From an uncultured Ignavibacteriales bacterium (GTDB lineage: Bacteria > Bacteroidota > Ignavibacteria > Ignavibacteriales > Melioribacteraceae), in the NCBI GenBank assembly GCA_947311785.1, contig CAMZLW010000089.1, positions 1 through 44,395 of the forward strand: DNA of 44,395 bases, read 5' to 3'. The position numbers and the translations under genes were made by a program. How positions within the stretch are numbered: position 1 is the stretch's first letter; every line of letters begins with the position of its first letter. The notes under the pieces were generated by a model that searched no databases, was not told the DNA's origin, and saw only the letters and a list, made by a program, of their open reading frames with translations. Below are positions 34,048 through 42,971 of the stretch, piece by piece.

Positions 34048-36366
34048 TTAAAAACTAAAATTAAATGTTATTGATGGAACAATTCCAAAGAGTGCAAGCC
34101 TTACCGCATCGGTGTTTAACGAATTTGTTTTACTCTTTTCAAAAGAAATTGTGTAAGCATTTTTTCTGTTGTATGCATTATATAAAGAAAAAGTTAAACT
34201 CATTTCAGATGATTCTGTTTTTTTTAGAATCATTGTTGCACCAACGTCTAAGCGGTGATAGTTGGGCATTCTGTAACCATTACGCTCAGTATATAGACTT
34301 AAAGTATTTCCATCAACAATATATTTTCCGCTAGGGAATGTTACAGCATCACCAGTATAATAAATCCAGTTAGCAGAGAAAGTCCACCATTTATTAAATC
34401 TGTAAATACCTGTAATTGAAAAATCGTGATTCCTATCTTGCCTTGCAGAGTAAGGATTTCCATCGTTTATATCTGGGAATTCTCTTTCTGATTTTGAAAG
34501 AGTATAGCTCAACCATCCAGTAAAATTTCCAAAATTTTTCTTCAAATAAAATTCAATTCCATAAGCGTATCCAGTTCCAAAAACTAATTGCGATTCTATC
34601 TGCTCATTAAAATATAAATCAGCTCCGTTCTCATAATCAATTTGATTTTCCATATCCTTGTAATAAATTTCTATGGATGACTCATACTCATTGTTTGCAA
34701 AGTTTTTGAAATACCCTAAACTAACTTGGTTTGCTATTTCTGGTTTAACTATATCTGTTGTTGGTAACCAAACATCAATTGGCGTTGATGTAGTTGAGGT
34801 TGAGAGAAGATGAATATATTGATAGTTACGTGCAAAAGAACCTTTAAGCGAACTAGTTTCATTAAGCAAAAAAGTTGCAGAAAAGCGAGGTTCAAAGCCA
34901 CCGTAGTTAGTTATTACGTCCCAACTTTCATATTCAGAATTGCTAGTTACAAAATTATCTTTATCATAAGTTTTAGCAGAACCAGGTCCCATATTTAAAT
35001 AAGTAGAATATCTTAGTCCATAATTTAGTTTTAATCTGTTTGTTAAATCCGTTTCGTGTGAAAAATAGGCTGCTAATTCAACTCCATATTTGTTTGGAAC
35101 TGTATAAGAATTTATAGTTCCACCATTGCTTTCAATATCACCAGGAAGAAATGTGTGATAGAACCCAATAAAACCAAAACGAAAACGATTTTCGGAATTG
35201 TAAAAATATTGAAAATCAGTTTTAAAATTTACGTCCCTTATTCCAGAAGTAACTTTAAATTCAATATCGTCATCCACAATGCTAACGGCATAATTGTAAT
35301 CACTAAAAATTAAAGATGTATTAGAAAATAATTTTTCGCTAAAAAGATGATTCCATCTGAGGGTTCCTGTTATGTTTCCCCAATCGAAACCAAATTGGTC
35401 TTCGTAACCAAGAACATCACGTCCAAAATATCCAGAGAGAAAAAGCCTATCGGAGTTACTTATTTTATAATTTGCTTTAAGATTTAAATCGTAAAAATAT
35501 AATTTTGAATTGCTAAGCGTTTCATCACCAGCAAGTGGAATAAATATATCGGCATAAGTTCTGCGTCCAGAAATTAAGAAGGAACCTTTATCTTTTACTA
35601 TAGGACCTTCAACAGAAAGCCGAGATGAAATTAATCCTATGCCACCATTGAATCTAAAGTCTTTGTTGCTTCCTTCTTTCATTTTAATATCAAGCACAGA
35701 TGAAATTCTGCCTCCGTATTCCGCAGGCATACTACCTTTAATCATCTTCGCATTTTTTATTGCATCGGAATTGAAGACGGAGAAAAATCCAAAAAGATGA
35801 GATGGATTATAAACTGTTGCTTCATCAAGCAGAATTAAATTTTGGTCAACATTTCCACCACGGACAAAAAATCCACTGTTGCCATCGCCCGCTTGACTAA
35901 CGCCTGGTAGCAATTGCATTGTTTTTAATATATCAGCTTCGCCCAATATTACTGGAACAGCTTGTAATTCTTTTGGAACAATTTTGGTAGTTCCCATCTC
36001 TGTTGACTTAATATTGTGGTCGCTCTTTTTCCCCTTTACAACAACTTCACTCATTTCGTATGAGTTAGGAGTTAGCTCAACATTGGAGTTAACAGAATAT
36101 TCTAAATCAATTTCTAAAGTTTCTTTCTTAAACCCAATGTAGCTGTAGCTAATTGTATATTTTCCTTTAGGAATTGTAATGGAGTAGAATCCATACTCAT
36201 TGCTTGTTGTTCCAGAACCTAATTTGGCTACAAAAATATTAGCACTAATTAATTCCTCACCAGTTTCGGCATCAGTAACAAATCCGCTAAGTGTAGAGTT
36301 TTGTGCAGTTATAATTGTGGTTGCAAAAATAATTGGAAGTAAAAATAATTTTATTTTGTTTTTCAT
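34048..36366 (-). CDS. TonB-dependent receptor with carboxypeptidase-regulatory-like N-terminus
   Basis: About 772 residues from ATG at 36366. The open frame continues 78 bases upstream, but only the downstream Met gives a proper signal peptide (NKIKLFLLPIIFATTIITAQ). A CarboxypepD_reg-like domain follows (GFVTDAETGEELISANIFV, about residues 25-105). The plug is at about 115-225, with LQLLPGVSQ-like LLPGVSQAGDGNSGFFVRGG. The barrel ends in ITFNFSF. It imports an unknown substrate using TonB energy. It is followed by a DUF4249 gene and preceded, 81 bases upstream, by a lipoprotein gene, so the three may form one uptake unit. Confidence 0.92.
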   Translation of the reverse strand: MKNKIKLFLLPIIFATTIITAQNSTLSGFVTDAETGEELISANIFVAKLGSGTTSNEYGFYSITIPKGKYTISYSYIGFKKETLEIDLEYSVNSNVELTPNSYEMSEVVVKGKKSDHNIKSTEMGTTKIVPKELQAVPVILGEADILKTMQLLPGVSQAGDGNSGFFVRGGNVDQNLILLDEATVYNPSHLFGFFSVFNSDAIKNAKMIKGSMPAEYGGRISSVLDIKMKEGSNKDFRFNGGIGLISSRLSVEGPIVKDKGSFLISGRRTYADIFIPLAGDETLSNSKLYFYDLNLKANYKISNSDRLFLSGYFGRDVLGYEDQFGFDWGNITGTLRWNHLFSEKLFSNTSLIFSDYNYAVSIVDDDIEFKVTSGIRDVNFKTDFQYFYNSENRFRFGFIGFYHTFLPGDIESNGGTINSYTVPNKYGVELAAYFSHETDLTNRLKLNYGLRYSTYLNMGPGSAKTYDKDNFVTSNSEYESWDVITNYGGFEPRFSATFLLNETSSLKGSFARNYQYIHLLSTSTTSTPIDVWLPTTDIVKPEIANQVSLGYFKNFANNEYESSIEIYYKDMENQIDYENGADLYFNEQIESQLVFGTGYAYGIEFYLKKNFGNFTGWLSYTLSKSEREFPDINDGNPYSARQDRNHDFSITGIYRFNKWWTFSANWIYYTGDAVTFPSGKYIVDGNTLSLYTERNGYRMPNYHRLDVGATMILKKTESSEMSLTFSLYNAYNRKNAYTISFEKSKTNSLNTDAVRLALFGIVPSITFNFSF

Positions 36367-36447
36367 AAAACCCATTAGTCGTTGTAATGTAAATAGACAA
36401 GTATATGTAATAATAGTTTCAAAAATGTTGTAAATAAGCACCAAATT

Positions 36448-37233
36448 TTACTTTGCCAATATTACATCAACCTCAAGTTTAAATCTTTCCATACCCATTC
36501 GGCTATTGCCACGTCCGCCACCTCTTTGCATATTTCCCCGCATTCCTTCTCCATCACCATATTCATTATTTCGCATTTTACCATTATTTCTTAACTCATC
36601 CATATCAACTTCTCCAGATTCAAATTCAATTCTGAATTTTTCATTTGGAAAAATATTGATAGGTATTTGTGCTTGTGTATTATTTCCGATAGGAATTTTT
36701 GCTTCATAGACAAATTGCCTATTAACAGCATTAGCTTTTATTTTGTAACCGTTATTACTTCCAACTGGTGATGCGTAAATAATTTCATTATCATCATCAA
36801 CAAGTGCAAACTCGCCCTGGTTCTGTAGCATAGCTTTTATAGTCATTTCTAAATCGGAGATATCATTTTGGTTACGATTTTTGCCCATTAAATTTTGAGG
36901 TGGTACTCTATCCATTCTTTTAGGGTATTGTAAACCTAGAACTTGCTCGTTGCCTTGTGGATAAAACCACGTGGTTAATCCGAGAGATAATATTTTTATT
37001 ACATTCGATTTATCGGAAGAGACTATGCAGAAGTAAAGATTATCTTCGTCATTTTGAAAACCAACAGCAACTTTTTCATCTTCAAAATATTTTAGTTTAC
37101 CATCCCAATCTTTATGGTTTCCGTCAATTACAATTTGGCTTGTAGTTGCACTACTAAGCATAAGTTCGGAAGGGCTACAGCCTATTACAGAAATTATAAT
37201 TATTAGTGTAGAAAATAGTTTTACTTTGTTCAT
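36448..37233 (-). CDS. Lipoprotein with a CBM9/DOMON-like N-terminal region and a Met/Gly/Arg/Asn-rich segment
   Basis: About 261 residues from ATG at 37233, chosen because AAGGT lies just before it and a clean lipoprotein signal follows (LFSTLIIIISVIGCS). The frame itself opens at 37272. After the Cys comes IVIDGNHKDWDGKLKYFED, which resembles the opening of family-9 carbohydrate-binding or DOMON-like domains. A low-complexity stretch lies near the C-terminus (MRNNEYGDGEGMRGNMQRGG and onward). I do not recognise a family. The tail may bind metal or heme, but this is only inference. Confidence 0.7.
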   Translation of the reverse strand: MNKVKLFSTLIIIISVIGCSPSELMLSSATTSQIVIDGNHKDWDGKLKYFEDEKVAVGFQNDEDNLYFCIVSSDKSNVIKILSLGLTTWFYPQGNEQVLGLQYPKRMDRVPPQNLMGKNRNQNDISDLEMTIKAMLQNQGEFALVDDDNEIIYASPVGSNNGYKIKANAVNRQFVYEAKIPIGNNTQAQIPINIFPNEKFRIEFESGEVDMDELRNNGKMRNNEYGDGEGMRGNMQRGGGRGNSRMGMERFKLEVDVILAK

Positions 37234-37350
37234 TACCTTAACTCTTTTTTTTTGAATATAATTGATAGACAAATTTAGTTAGAAATTGGTTTAAATTTTA
37301 TTGAAAGTTGGATTGTTGTTACATGGGCTGTTTGTGAATTGCTAGATATA

Positions 37351-37380
37351 AAAAAACCTCCAAAATTATGGAGGTTTTTT
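37351..37380 (-). terminator. Bidirectional intrinsic terminator after the large TonB receptor gene
   Basis: AAAAAACCTCC (37351-37361) and GGAGGTTTTTT (37370-37380) form a stem with A- and T-runs on both sides. On the minus strand it lies 27 bases past the receptor stop and separates that gene from the lipoprotein-receptor-DUF4249 group, which needs its own promoter in the 37234-37350 gap. Confidence 0.9.
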
Positions 37381-37407
37381 ATCTAAAGGTTTTTAAATAA
37401 TTTAATA

Positions 37408-40128
37408 TTACTTAAATCTTACTGCAATGCCAACATTAAATGTTCTTTGCAATCCGAAAAACACATCTGCTCTTTGTGCAGAGTGTAAAGGAGTTGCAAC
37501 ACCATTTATATCTTTTTTAATACCATTATACCGACTATGGTCAGTTGCATCTTGAATAAAAGTAGCATCAAGTACATTAAATACATGAGCAAAAAGATCG
37601 AATGTAACACCTGACAAATTAATTGGAAGACCATAGCTAAAATGCAAGTCCATAACATTGTAGTTAGGTGTTTTCCAACTTTGGGCAGTGTCATCTTTGT
37701 TAGTTCGTGAAGTTGGATCCCAATCAGCATACATATCCATATACATCTTGTAGAGAACTTGTACTGACATTCCTTTGGTTGGGTTTAATGTTAAGCCAAA
37801 AACAGCAGATGTTTGAGGCTGATTACCAACTTTAAGGTCCTTAATGTAGTAATTATATTCTTTTGTTACAGCACTACCTGAAGAATAATCAATATAAGTT
37901 CCTGAAACATTGTCAAGATATTTCCAATTACCTATAGAGAATATACCATCTAACTGAACTAAAGATACAGGCATATAGCTAAGTTCTAACTCAAATCCCA
38001 TGTGGTTAGCATCGATACCATCAAGGTTAATTATATCATCACTACCATCTTGATTTTGAATGCCTATTCTTTTTGCTCGGTTTAACCAATTAGTGTAATA
38101 CAAGTTGGCATTTACTCTAAGTTTATTATTAAAAAATCTGTTATTAGTACCAATTTCAAAAGCAGAGAATGTTTCGTTAGTTGGGTTTGAAGCTACAGTT
38201 CCATCATAATCGTTAATCACTTGGTCAAAAATAGGCACCTTACTTACATAACCAACATTAGCATAAATACTGCTTTGAGTAGTTAAACGATAACTGGCAC
38301 CACCTTTAAGTTGATATCCGTTTATCCAACCTGTTTCTGAATTAAGCTCACCGCCTGTTTCTGCATCTTTTGAAAAGTGATCGGTAAATGTATAAGAAAT
38401 CATAGACCAACCTAAAGTACCATACATGGATAATAAGTTTTTAGTATATTCTGCTTGAGCATATCCACCAAGCCAATCAACAGTATTGGTGTTATAATAA
38501 ACAATTTTATCGCCAAGAACTTTTTTCTGTGAATGCGGAGTTGTATCAAAATCATTACCTGTAAATATGTAATAATCTCCTCCAAGTAAATCTCTAACTT
38601 CTCTAAAGTGATCTATTGAAGCAGTTCTCCAATCAATGCCTACGGAAGTTTTTAAGTTATCATTTATTTTGTAATAAGCTTTAGAAATAACACCAATTGT
38701 CCATTGTTCGTTAACACTATTTCTTAAAATACCTTTAGAACCTGTTGAAGAAGTATCATTTATAGAAATAGTTTTATCCCAATCCCATGCCCAAGGAGAA
38801 CTTTTGTACCATGCGTTACCTGGAACAGCAGGTTTTCTTTGAACACTTCCATAAGTACCGGAACCACCGCCAACACCACCTGAGTAGTATGCAGTAGTAT
38901 ATAAGCTAAGTTTTTTAGATAGTTGTGAATACCAGTTTAAATTTACAATTGGTTTATGATAATAATTTTCTCTTTCGCTGATAAAGTTAGGATCATATCT
39001 ATCACTTACGGAACCATTCCAATATTGTTGTCCTGTATAAGAAGAATTAACATTTGCCCAGTTTTGATTAAATAATCTACCATTTTCGGTAACAACTGCA
39101 AGTTCATCAGCTGTATAACCTAAAGTGTTTTCTGCATAATCTTTATCATATACAGCAGCATTTTGTTTGTAGTAGTTGTTTCCGTGTCTTTGAGGAGCAC
39201 CAAGAGCATAAAGTTCTAATCTGTTGTTTTTATTAACTTCATAAGCTAAGCCAACATAATAAGACCATGCATCTGTCCATGTATTATCAATTGTTCCGTT
39301 TCCTGTTTTTTTAACAATATTTGCATTAACGGCAAACTTACCCATCTTACCTGAGCTTGCTCCTAATGTGGTTTTTAGGAATCCATCACTTCCAAGCACT
39401 TGTTTCAATGAAACACCAAATTTCTGTGAAGTTGGGTCAGAAATGATGTTCATAGTTCCACCAATTGAAGGTGTTGCTAAGTTAACAGCAGAAAGACCGC
39501 GTTGTAGCTGGATAGAAGAAGTTGCGTCGCCAAGTCCATCCCAGTTAGACCAATAGACCCAACCGTTTTCCATATCGTTTACAGGAACACCATTAATCAT
39601 AACAGCAACGTTACGTTGGTCAAAACCACGAATATTAATGCGTGCATCACCTGAACCACCACCTTGTGAAGTTGCATAAACCGATGGAGTAGTGTTCAGA
39701 ACTAATGGAATATCTCTAGAACCTAATTGTTTTTCCATTTGTTTTTTGTCAATATTTGTAAAAGCAACTGGAGTTTCGCGTTCTGTAGCTCTATCGGCAA
39801 GCACAGTAACATTAAGTGAAAATTGGTGGTCATTCAAAGAAAAATTTAATTCCATATTGTTAGTAAGGTTAATGTTTTCTTCAATTGTTTCAAAACCGAT
39901 GTAGCTACATACAACTGTGTATTCACCAGCTTGTATTGATGGAATTGAGAATTTACCATCAACATCAGTTGCAGCACCCATTGTAGTGCCTTTTACATAC
40001 ACATTAGCCCCAACTAGTTTTTCACCAGATTCTTTGCTGGTTACTACACCAGATAGTGTATAAGATTGTGCAAATAGTGCCGATGTTAAAAGCATCATCA
40101 GTACTAAGGTTTTGTAGATTTTCATCAT
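37408..40128 (-). CDS. Large TonB-dependent receptor
   Basis: A 906-residue outer-membrane receptor. The signal peptide is KIYKTLVLMMLLTSALFAQ. The CarboxypepD_reg-like domain is SGVVTSKESGEKLVGANVYV (about 25-105). The plug contains LNTTPSVYATSQGGGSGDARINIRGF and a NDMENGWVYWSNWDGLGDATSS stretch. The barrel ends in TFNVGIAVRFK. The plug motif resembles receptors for large or glycan-like substrates in this group, but the ligand is not identifiable. It is transcribed alone: a terminator follows it and a 315-base divergent spacer precedes it. Confidence 0.93.
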   Translation of the reverse strand: MMKIYKTLVLMMLLTSALFAQSYTLSGVVTSKESGEKLVGANVYVKGTTMGAATDVDGKFSIPSIQAGEYTVVCSYIGFETIEENINLTNNMELNFSLNDHQFSLNVTVLADRATERETPVAFTNIDKKQMEKQLGSRDIPLVLNTTPSVYATSQGGGSGDARINIRGFDQRNVAVMINGVPVNDMENGWVYWSNWDGLGDATSSIQLQRGLSAVNLATPSIGGTMNIISDPTSQKFGVSLKQVLGSDGFLKTTLGASSGKMGKFAVNANIVKKTGNGTIDNTWTDAWSYYVGLAYEVNKNNRLELYALGAPQRHGNNYYKQNAAVYDKDYAENTLGYTADELAVVTENGRLFNQNWANVNSSYTGQQYWNGSVSDRYDPNFISERENYYHKPIVNLNWYSQLSKKLSLYTTAYYSGGVGGGSGTYGSVQRKPAVPGNAWYKSSPWAWDWDKTISINDTSSTGSKGILRNSVNEQWTIGVISKAYYKINDNLKTSVGIDWRTASIDHFREVRDLLGGDYYIFTGNDFDTTPHSQKKVLGDKIVYYNTNTVDWLGGYAQAEYTKNLLSMYGTLGWSMISYTFTDHFSKDAETGGELNSETGWINGYQLKGGASYRLTTQSSIYANVGYVSKVPIFDQVINDYDGTVASNPTNETFSAFEIGTNNRFFNNKLRVNANLYYTNWLNRAKRIGIQNQDGSDDIINLDGIDANHMGFELELSYMPVSLVQLDGIFSIGNWKYLDNVSGTYIDYSSGSAVTKEYNYYIKDLKVGNQPQTSAVFGLTLNPTKGMSVQVLYKMYMDMYADWDPTSRTNKDDTAQSWKTPNYNVMDLHFSYGLPINLSGVTFDLFAHVFNVLDATFIQDATDHSRYNGIKKDINGVATPLHSAQRADVFFGLQRTFNVGIAVRFK

Positions 40129-40443
40129 TAAGTTTCCTTATGATTAGTTAGTTAAATAAGTTAATTAGGTAATAAAATTTAGGGAGTAATAATAAATATA
40201 AAGTAGGATTAAGGGCAAATATTTTTGCTTATTTAACAATAAATTAACACTCAATACGTTCTTTAAGTTCATTATTTTTTTACTTGTGATAAATTGATTG
40301 TATCCAAAAAATAACTACTTTATAAGTTAAATGCTATAACGAAAATGATAATATATTTAGCATTGTAAACTGTTTTTTTGAACAAAAAATAGTTAGAAAG
40401 TGTATTTTAAAGTTTAATTATTAATAATAGTTGAACTAAAAAA
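40129..40443. promoter_or_regulatory. Divergent gene-free spacer between the TonB receptor and kdsC
   Basis: This A+T-rich stretch of 315 bases separates two divergently transcribed genes, so it must hold promoters for both. I see no ORF, tRNA, strong hairpin or repeat in it. The A/T-rich composition prevents confident promoter calls. Confidence 0.5.
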
Positions 40444-40932
40444 ATGAAAAATAAATTAGAAAAAATAAAACTGGTTATTACTGATGTTGATGGCGTGCTT
40501 ACTGATGGCGGACTTTACTACACCAATGAGGGATTAGTAATGAAAAAATTTAATGTAAAAGATGGTATGGCAACAAGACGCTTACGCGAATATGGTTTTA
40601 AATGTGGAATAATAACAACGGATGTTGCTGAACTAATTAAAGTAAGAAACAAAAGATTAAAAATGGATTTTCTTGTTACCGACACTTGGGATAAATTAGG
40701 CAAGTTAAAAGAAATTTGTGCAACAGAAAAAATTGAATTGGAAAATGTAGCGTATCTTGGGGATGATGTAAACGATTTAGAAGTTATTGCTGGTGTTGGT
40801 TTTTCTGCGTCTCCAAGGGATGCAGTTGACTCGGTTCTTAATTCAGTAGATTATATTTGCAAACGCAAAGGCGGTGATGCAGTTTTTAGAGAATTTGCCG
40901 AGTTGATAATATCTGCTAGGAAGGGAATGTAG
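40444..40932 (+). CDS. kdsC: KdsC-type HAD phosphatase (3-deoxy-D-manno-octulosonate-8-phosphate phosphatase)
   Basis: A 162-residue C0-type HAD phosphatase, the usual length of KdsC. Motif I is VITDVDGVLTDGG (DxD at 14 and 16), motif II IITTD, and motif IV YLGDDVNDLEV. FNVKDGMATRRLREYGF is the family's substrate loop region. KdsC makes KDO for lipopolysaccharide core. Relatives act on KDN or other ulosonic phosphates, so the exact substrate is likely, not certain. It is convergent with the permease gene. Confidence 0.9.
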   Translation: MKNKLEKIKLVITDVDGVLTDGGLYYTNEGLVMKKFNVKDGMATRRLREYGFKCGIITTDVAELIKVRNKRLKMDFLVTDTWDKLGKLKEICATEKIELENVAYLGDDVNDLEVIAGVGFSASPRDAVDSVLNSVDYICKRKGGDAVFREFAELIISARKGM

Positions 40933-40942
40933 AATAACGAAC

Positions 40943-40985
40943 AAGGAATATAGAATGATGAATTAGTCTTCACTCAATATTCCTT
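40943..40985. repeat. Hairpin-forming spacer repeat between kdsC and the permease gene
   Basis: AAGGAATAT (40943-40951) and ATATTCCTT (40977-40985) are perfect complements. The A-rich GAATAACGAACAAGGAATAT text preceding the loop has the look of a widespread spacer repeat of this lineage. It sits between convergent genes, so it may act as a bidirectional terminator. Confidence 0.5.
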
Positions 40986-41019
40986 TACCGTAGGTGTTTT
41001 AACAGAAGTTCAAAATTTA

Positions 41020-42873
41020 TTATTCGGCACTCGCTTCTTTTTTCATCCCAAAGGTTGCATCTAATGGAACAAATTTTGTAATAATAAATGCTGGAATTGT
41101 TGCAAGTATTACCCAAATAAAAAAGTGTTGATAACCAATTAGCTCTTGTAACCAACCACTTAGCATTCCAGGTATCATCATGCCTAAAGCCATAAAGCCA
41201 GTTGTAATTGCAAAGTGAGCAGTTTTGTGTTCGCCATCCGATACGTATATCATGTAGAGCATATAGGCAGTAAATCCAAATCCGTAACCAAATTGCTCAA
41301 CTGCAACTGCAAGGTTCACTAATAAAAACGATTCGGGCATTGCATACGATAAATAGATATAAACAGTATTTGGTAAGTTAATTGCAATCAACATCCACCA
41401 AAGCCATTTTTTTAATCCATGTTTTGAAGCAAGATAGCCACCAAGAATTCCACCAAGAGTTAGAGAAATAATACCTACAGTTCCGTAAACTAACCCAACT
41501 TCGCCAGTTGTAAGTCCTAAACCACCAACTTCTCTTGCATCCAGTAAAAATGGGGATGCTAACTTAACTAACTGAGATTCTCCAAGCCTGTAAAGGAGGA
41601 GGAAGGCTATAATAATTCCAATATTTTTGCGTTTAAAAAAGATGATAAATGTATCAATAAATTCTTTGAATACAGATTTTTCTCCACTTGCAATTGATGG
41701 CTTATCGTTAGGGGAGTGGGGAAGTATGAATTTATGATAGATGAAGAATACAAAAAACAGACCAGTTAAGATAGAAAATGTAATTATCCACGAAAGTTTT
41801 ATGTTTCCTGAACGAGCTTCAAAAGTTGCTGTGGATAGTGCGTTTAGTTTTGGGTCAAGCTGAATAACAGCAAATGCTGGCTTATTCCAATTTGATTTGT
41901 TGAACGTAAAGCGAGTTCCTTCAACAAGCGATATGCTTTTATCTCCTCCGCTTGCACCAAAGTTTACAACTATTTCGTCATCCTCTGGTTTATTTGAAAG
42001 ATGAAAGTAGATTAGCCCAACATTACCAATGCCTAGAGATTTATTTACTACTGGTTTTTCAATTCCGAAAGTATTTTTAATAAATTTTTCAAAGGAGGAT
42101 AATTCAACTGGTGCTACTACTGAAGTAGAAGATTTTGCTCCTTCAACTTTATAAAACCCATTTCTTGTATTCCATGTTTTTGCAAGAGCTATAACTGAAT
42201 CAACTTTTGCTTGTGTTGTTTTGCTAGTGCTGATATCTAAGTTGGATGAACTTACAATTATTTTTAACTCGCCATCTATTGCATCAAGTTTAAGTGAACC
42301 TGGGTTGAGGGTTTGCACTACCGCAGTTGGGTTTGCATTTATATTTATGTCGAGTGCAGGAAGTCCAGTAGTAGTCTCAAAATATCCAGCAAGAATAATC
42401 AATAGCCCCTGACCAGTAATCATTGCAAGGCGATAGAATGTTGATCTTATTCCAACAAAGTATGCTTGCTTATGCTCCGAAAGACCAAGCATGTAAAAGC
42501 CATCAGCGGCAATATCGTGTGTAGCAGAACTGAAAGCGAGAAGCCAGAAAAACAAAAGTGTGTATTGGAAAAAATCTGGGACTGGAATGGTTAGTGCAAC
42601 GCCCGCCAAACCCGCACCAATAAAGAGCTGCATGGTTATAATCCAAAAACGTTTGGTCTTAAAGATATCAACAATAGGCGACCAAAGTGGTTTTATAACC
42701 CACGGAAGGTAGAGCCAGCTTGTGTAAAGTGCAATATCGCCATTTGAAATACCAAGACGTTTATACATTATTACCGAAACTGTCATCACAATTATGTAAG
42801 GAATTCCTTCGGCATAATAAAGTGTTGGAACCCATGACCACGGGTTTACTTTGCTTTTCTTTTTGTTAGTCAT
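41020..42873 (-). CDS. AmpG-like MFS permease with a large extracytoplasmic insert
   Basis: About 617 residues from the second Met (AAGG lies eight bases upstream; ATG at 42879 is the alternative). Membrane helices one to five (about 15-170) match AmpG-like muropeptide transporters: PTLYYAEGIPYIIV, SPIVDIFKTKRFWI, FSSATHDIAADGFYMLGL. Residues about 172-365 form a soluble insert between helices five and six, with beta-rich text such as IVVNFGASGGDKSISL and FTFNKSNWNKPAFAVIQ. Helices six to twelve follow (WIITFSILTGLFFVFFI onward). Ordinary AmpG-type proteins are about 400-500 residues. It lies 93 bases after a BadF-type kinase gene and probably imports peptidoglycan fragments or amino sugars. 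Confidence 0.85.
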   Translation of the reverse strand: MTNKKKSKVNPWSWVPTLYYAEGIPYIIVMTVSVIMYKRLGISNGDIALYTSWLYLPWVIKPLWSPIVDIFKTKRFWIITMQLFIGAGLAGVALTIPVPDFFQYTLLFFWLLAFSSATHDIAADGFYMLGLSEHKQAYFVGIRSTFYRLAMITGQGLLIILAGYFETTTGLPALDININANPTAVVQTLNPGSLKLDAIDGELKIIVSSSNLDISTSKTTQAKVDSVIALAKTWNTRNGFYKVEGAKSSTSVVAPVELSSFEKFIKNTFGIEKPVVNKSLGIGNVGLIYFHLSNKPEDDEIVVNFGASGGDKSISLVEGTRFTFNKSNWNKPAFAVIQLDPKLNALSTATFEARSGNIKLSWIITFSILTGLFFVFFIYHKFILPHSPNDKPSIASGEKSVFKEFIDTFIIFFKRKNIGIIIAFLLLYRLGESQLVKLASPFLLDAREVGGLGLTTGEVGLVYGTVGIISLTLGGILGGYLASKHGLKKWLWWMLIAINLPNTVYIYLSYAMPESFLLVNLAVAVEQFGYGFGFTAYMLYMIYVSDGEHKTAHFAITTGFMALGMMIPGMLSGWLQELIGYQHFFIWVILATIPAFIITKFVPLDATFGMKKEASAE

Positions 42874-42971
42874 AAACATTGCCTTTTTAAATTAAATACC
42901 TAAAATCTGAACTGTCATTACGGGGAGTGTTTTTTTTTACGACTATATAATCGATAAAAATGTGCAGCAAC

